Assembly (NCBI RefSeq): GCF_052119585.1
Contig: NZ_JBGQOJ010000049.1
Coordinates: forward strand, 1-7,407
Length of the DNA: 7,407 bases
From: JBGQOJ01 sp052119585
Lineage (GTDB): Bacteria; Pseudomonadota; Alphaproteobacteria; Rhodobacterales; Rhodobacteraceae
Direction of reading: 5' to 3'
Each line of letters starts with the position of its first letter. Position 1 is the stretch's first letter. Made by a program: the position numbers and the translations under genes. The notes below the pieces were generated by a model. That model worked only from the letters and a program-made list of their open reading frames with translations, made no database searches and was not told the origin of the DNA. Below are positions 5,533 through 7,407 of this stretch, in pieces.

Positions 5533-6647
5533 TGGCCGTTGCCTATCATCAGGGCCGCTTTCCGCCTAATGCCCTCGACTGGTTGCAGCTTTTACCGTTG
5601 ATTGGCCCCGCCAATGCCGCCGTCGCGCGATACGAGGGCGTGTTGCACGGCATCCCCAACCCCAATGTGCTGTTGTCGCCACTGACCTCGCAGGAAGCCG
5701 TGCTATCCAGCCGGATCGAAGGCACGCAGGCCACGCTTGGCGAGGTGCTGGAATTCGAGGCCGAAGGCGAACCGGGCGACGAAAGCACGCCAAAAAAAGC
5801 TGATATCCACGAGGTGCTAAACTATCGCGCGGCACTGGCAGAGGCATCGCGCCTGCTGGACGAGTTGCCGCTGTCGCAACGCCTGATCCGCCTGACCCAC
5901 GAACGCCTGATGCAAGGTGTGCGCGGCCGCAACAAAGACCCGGGCGAGTATCGCCGCATACCCAACTGGATCGGCCCTGAAGGTTGCACCGTTGAGCAGG
6001 CCCGTTTCATACCCTGTTCCGCCGAGGCGCTGCCTGATGCGATGAGCGCGTGGGAGGCCTATATCCACGCACCGGCCCCTGACGCGCTGATCCAGCTTGC
6101 AGTGCTGCATGCCGAGTTTGAGGCTATCCACCCCTTCCTTGATGGGAACGGGCGGTTGGGGCGCCTGATCATCCCGCTGTTCCTGAAATCCAAGGGCCTG
6201 CTGTCGGCCCCGAACTTTTATCTGTCGGAGTATCTGGAAAGCCACCGCGACGAATACTACGACCGCCTGCTGGCCGTGTCACGGGATGGCGACTGGACCG
6301 GATGGTGCGGGTTCTTCCTGCGTGCGATCATAGAACAGGCGGGCACGAACCAGACCAAGGCGCAGGCGATCCACTCGCTTTACACCGCGCGCAAGGACTG
6401 GATGGTCGAGGCCACGCGGTCGCAATACGGGGTGCGCGCACTGGACTGGTTCTTCAGCCGCCCGATCTTTGTGGCGTCCGATTTCGTGACGCAGGCCGAT
6501 ATTCCCGAACCGACGGCCAAGCGCATCCTGCGCCTAGTGCGCGACAACGGGCTGCTGCGCGAGATCAAACCGTCCAGCGGCAGACGTCCAGCAGTTTTGG
6601 CCTTCCCCGATCTATTGAACATTTGCGAAGGGCGGGCTGCGTTTTGA
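5532..6647 (+). CDS. Fic family protein, class II self-inhibited, with C-terminal winged helix
   Basis: Fic proteins transfer nucleotidyl groups, usually AMP from ATP, to hydroxyl side chains of target proteins. The full active-site loop HPFLDGNGRLGR is at 200-211, with His200 as base, Asp204 for metal and Arg208/Arg211 for phosphates. The inhibitory motif SSRIEG (59-64) lies before the Fic fold, as in class II enzymes, with Glu63 expected to block ATP by contacting Arg211. A Fic_N-type N-terminal domain and a C-terminal winged helix (about 300-371, TAKRILRLVRDNGLLREIK) complete the layout. I chose ATG 5532 over GTG 5529: it forms a TGATG overlap with the upstream stop and has AGGAGGT 6 bases before it. 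The 371-residue length is normal. Related fic genes occur beside hsdS in type I loci, which fits the upstream scar. The target is unknown. Confidence 0.92.
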   Translation: MAVAYHQGRFPPNALDWLQLLPLIGPANAAVARYEGVLHGIPNPNVLLSPLTSQEAVLSSRIEGTQATLGEVLEFEAEGEPGDESTPKKADIHEVLNYRAALAEASRLLDELPLSQRLIRLTHERLMQGVRGRNKDPGEYRRIPNWIGPEGCTVEQARFIPCSAEALPDAMSAWEAYIHAPAPDALIQLAVLHAEFEAIHPFLDGNGRLGRLIIPLFLKSKGLLSAPNFYLSEYLESHRDEYYDRLLAVSRDGDWTGWCGFFLRAIIEQAGTNQTKAQAIHSLYTARKDWMVEATRSQYGVRALDWFFSRPIFVASDFVTQADIPEPTAKRILRLVRDNGLLREIKPSSGRRPAVLAFPDLLNICEGRAAF

Positions 6648-6742
6648 GGATCACTTATGCACCTCAAACTAGCTTGTGGGCCGAAATGCAGGCCAAACTG
6701 CCCCACAAGACATATTGCAGCGCATAAGTGATCCTCAACGCA
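6638..6742. repeat. 105-base imperfect hairpin across the 3' end of fic
   Basis: The outer arms TTGAGGATCACTTATGC (6644-6660) and GCATAAGTGATCCTCAA (6722-6738) are a perfect 17-bp inverted repeat. Allowing a 2-base bulge, they extend outward with TGCGTT/AACGCA (6638-6643 and 6737-6742 share the AA). Inside, 6661-6680 and 6702-6721 match at 13 of 20 positions and end in a perfect 8-bp stem CTTGTGGG/CCCACAAG around a 21-base loop. The fic stop codon (6645-6647) is in the left arm. There is no T-run. It could be a small non-autonomous repeat (MITE- or REP-like) inserted at the end of fic, or an mRNA-end structure. Confidence 0.65.
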
Positions 6743-6769
6743 CCCGTACATTTCTGAATCGAGGTTTTC

Positions 6770-6994
6770 ATGACCATACCTTCCAAAGACGCCATGACGG
6801 GCCGCGAACACCCCCCGCTGCCGCCCGTGTTCATGGAACCGCCGAATGGGCTGGATGAGGCTTGGACGCATGGGTTTCTTCTGGTGGGGGACGCAACGGG
6901 GACGCGCAGCGAGCCCCCTTGCCAAGATGTGTTCAAGATGTGTTGTAGTACAACACATCTTGCGTTCGCTCTAACGGCGCTGATTTCGCTGTAA
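6770..6994 (+). CDS. Doubtful small ORF, 74 aa
   Basis: I do not recognise this product. It has an ATG with GAGG 5 bases upstream, and the first 40 residues are plausible protein (Pro-rich, then FMEPPNGLDEAWTHGFLLVG). The last 25 residues run straight through the palindrome at 6934-6962 and become CCSTTHLAFALTALISL, which looks like chance translation. It may be the 5' remnant of a gene that followed fic, perhaps lost with the restriction locus, or not a gene at all. Confidence 0.25.
   Translation: MTIPSKDAMTGREHPPLPPVFMEPPNGLDEAWTHGFLLVGDATGTRSEPPCQDVFKMCCSTTHLAFALTALISL
6923..6962. promoter_or_regulatory. Perfect 29-bp palindrome with an extra tandem half-site
   Basis: CAAGATGTGTTGTA (6934-6947), a central G (6948), and TACAACACATCTTG (6949-6962) form a perfect 14-bp inverted repeat. 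The 11-mer CAAGATGTGTT is also repeated directly before it at 6923-6933, giving three copies, two direct and one inverted. The core TGTTGTAGTACAACA looks like an operator for a ribbon-helix-helix antitoxin-type repressor, but no such gene is seen nearby. A hairpin terminator is less likely because no T-run follows. Confidence 0.55.
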
Positions 6995-7244
6995 TACAAG
7001 ACTTGGGCTGCTCCGTAGGACATGCCAGTCCCCCATGTATCGCCGCAGATGAGACAGCTGGATTAGATGCCAATGTCAGCATTTATCTGGCACGTGCTCA
7101 ATGGCTGGCTCTCTGACAGATTGATTGAATCGGTAGATTATGTTATTTCTCGACAATCCAAGTGAAGCGCGTTGGTTGCTTGTATCCTCGTGCCTCCGAC
7201 GCCGGACGTCCGGTTTAACCGTCGATCATTGGGGATACAAAGCT
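6995..7244. other. Gene-free stretch with a small perfect palindrome
   Basis: Open frames in these bases are very short. Two look faintly protein-like: a 32-residue frame from an ATG at 7067, and an overlapping open stretch ending at 7116. Neither has a usable ribosome binding site. CCGGACGTCCGG at 7202-7213 is a perfect 12-bp palindrome. The stretch looks like decayed or intergenic DNA. Confidence 0.35.
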
Positions 7245-7394
7245 ATGACATTTCGACAAATTATATTCATATGCTTTTTTGCAAACGCCCCGCTTCCGGC
7301 AATCGGCCAAAACCTAGATGCCGGTGATATCCCCCTGTGTCAGCGTAGTTGTCCGCCGCTCTATTTTTCTCTAATTTTCAGGTGGGCGGGATAG
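7245..7394 (+). CDS. Doubtful 49-aa ORF with signal-peptide-like start
   Basis: From the ATG at 7245 the product begins with FRQIIFICFFANAPLPAIGQ, a basic residue and hydrophobic core then a polar break, as in a secretion signal with possible cleavage after AIG. Two cysteines follow (LCQRSCPP), and the frame stops at 7394, too short for a typical exported protein. GGGGA lies 9 bases upstream. The frame is open back to 7140, but the internal start gives the better N-terminus. It could be the frame-broken start of an exported protein gene that continues beyond the window. Confidence 0.25.
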   Translation: MTFRQIIFICFFANAPLPAIGQNLDAGDIPLCQRSCPPLYFSLIFRWAG

Positions 7395-7407
7395 GACAAT
7401 GACGTGG

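Noticed and set aside
6664..7023. Minus-strand open frame of 119 codons across the tail
   Set aside because: It runs through both the large hairpin and the 29-bp palindrome, has no good ribosome site and no recognisable domain.
1..7407. tRNA or rRNA genes
   Set aside because: No stretch read as a plausible tRNA cloverleaf with T-loop and acceptor stem, nor as rRNA, on either strand.

Overview
The window looks like a mobile-element region from a GC-rich alphaproteobacterium, most likely a member of the Rhodobacteraceae. The basis is overall base composition, strong GGAGG-type ribosome binding sites, and integrase and island proteins that resemble recurrent Rhodobacterales prophage and island families. 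These assignments come from reading the sequence and from memory of the families; no search was run.

Layout. (1) 1-1163: a tyrosine integrase with a complete catalytic domain but an N-terminal arm-binding domain cut short, ending in a hairpin that holds its stop codon. (2) 1176-1781, minus strand: an unrecognised 201-residue protein convergent with the integrase. (3) 1782-2351: a 570-base gene-free control region rich in hairpins and repeated sites. (4) 2352-5041: a tightly coupled five-gene operon in which every junction is a 4-base ATGA overlap. It encodes an AlpA-like regulator, a 90-residue unknown, a VRR-NUC nuclease, a winged-helix replication-initiator-like protein and a 225-residue unknown. 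(5) 5042-5133: a spacer with a hairpin flanked by a 7-bp direct repeat. (6) 5134-5532: an in-frame scar of a type I restriction-modification locus, with the start of HsdM joined to the end of HsdS. (7) 5529-6647: an intact class II Fic protein translationally coupled to the scar. (8) 6648-7407: a mostly non-coding tail with a large imperfect hairpin, a perfect 29-bp palindrome with an extra tandem half-site, and two weak small ORFs.

How it may work together. Integrase, AlpA-like activator, nuclease and replication protein match the integration-regulation-replication module of a prophage or phage satellite; no capsid, packaging or lysis genes are visible. The most striking feature is a cluster of GTGTCYC-N5-GRGACAC sites inside the replication gene, in the linker between its two domains. 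The copies fall in all three codon registers, so the DNA and not the peptide is conserved. This suggests a replication origin embedded in its own initiator gene, by analogy with the origin inside phage lambda O. The second main finding is the HsdM/HsdS chimera that has kept its frame and its coupling to fic after losing nearly all of the methylase and specificity genes.
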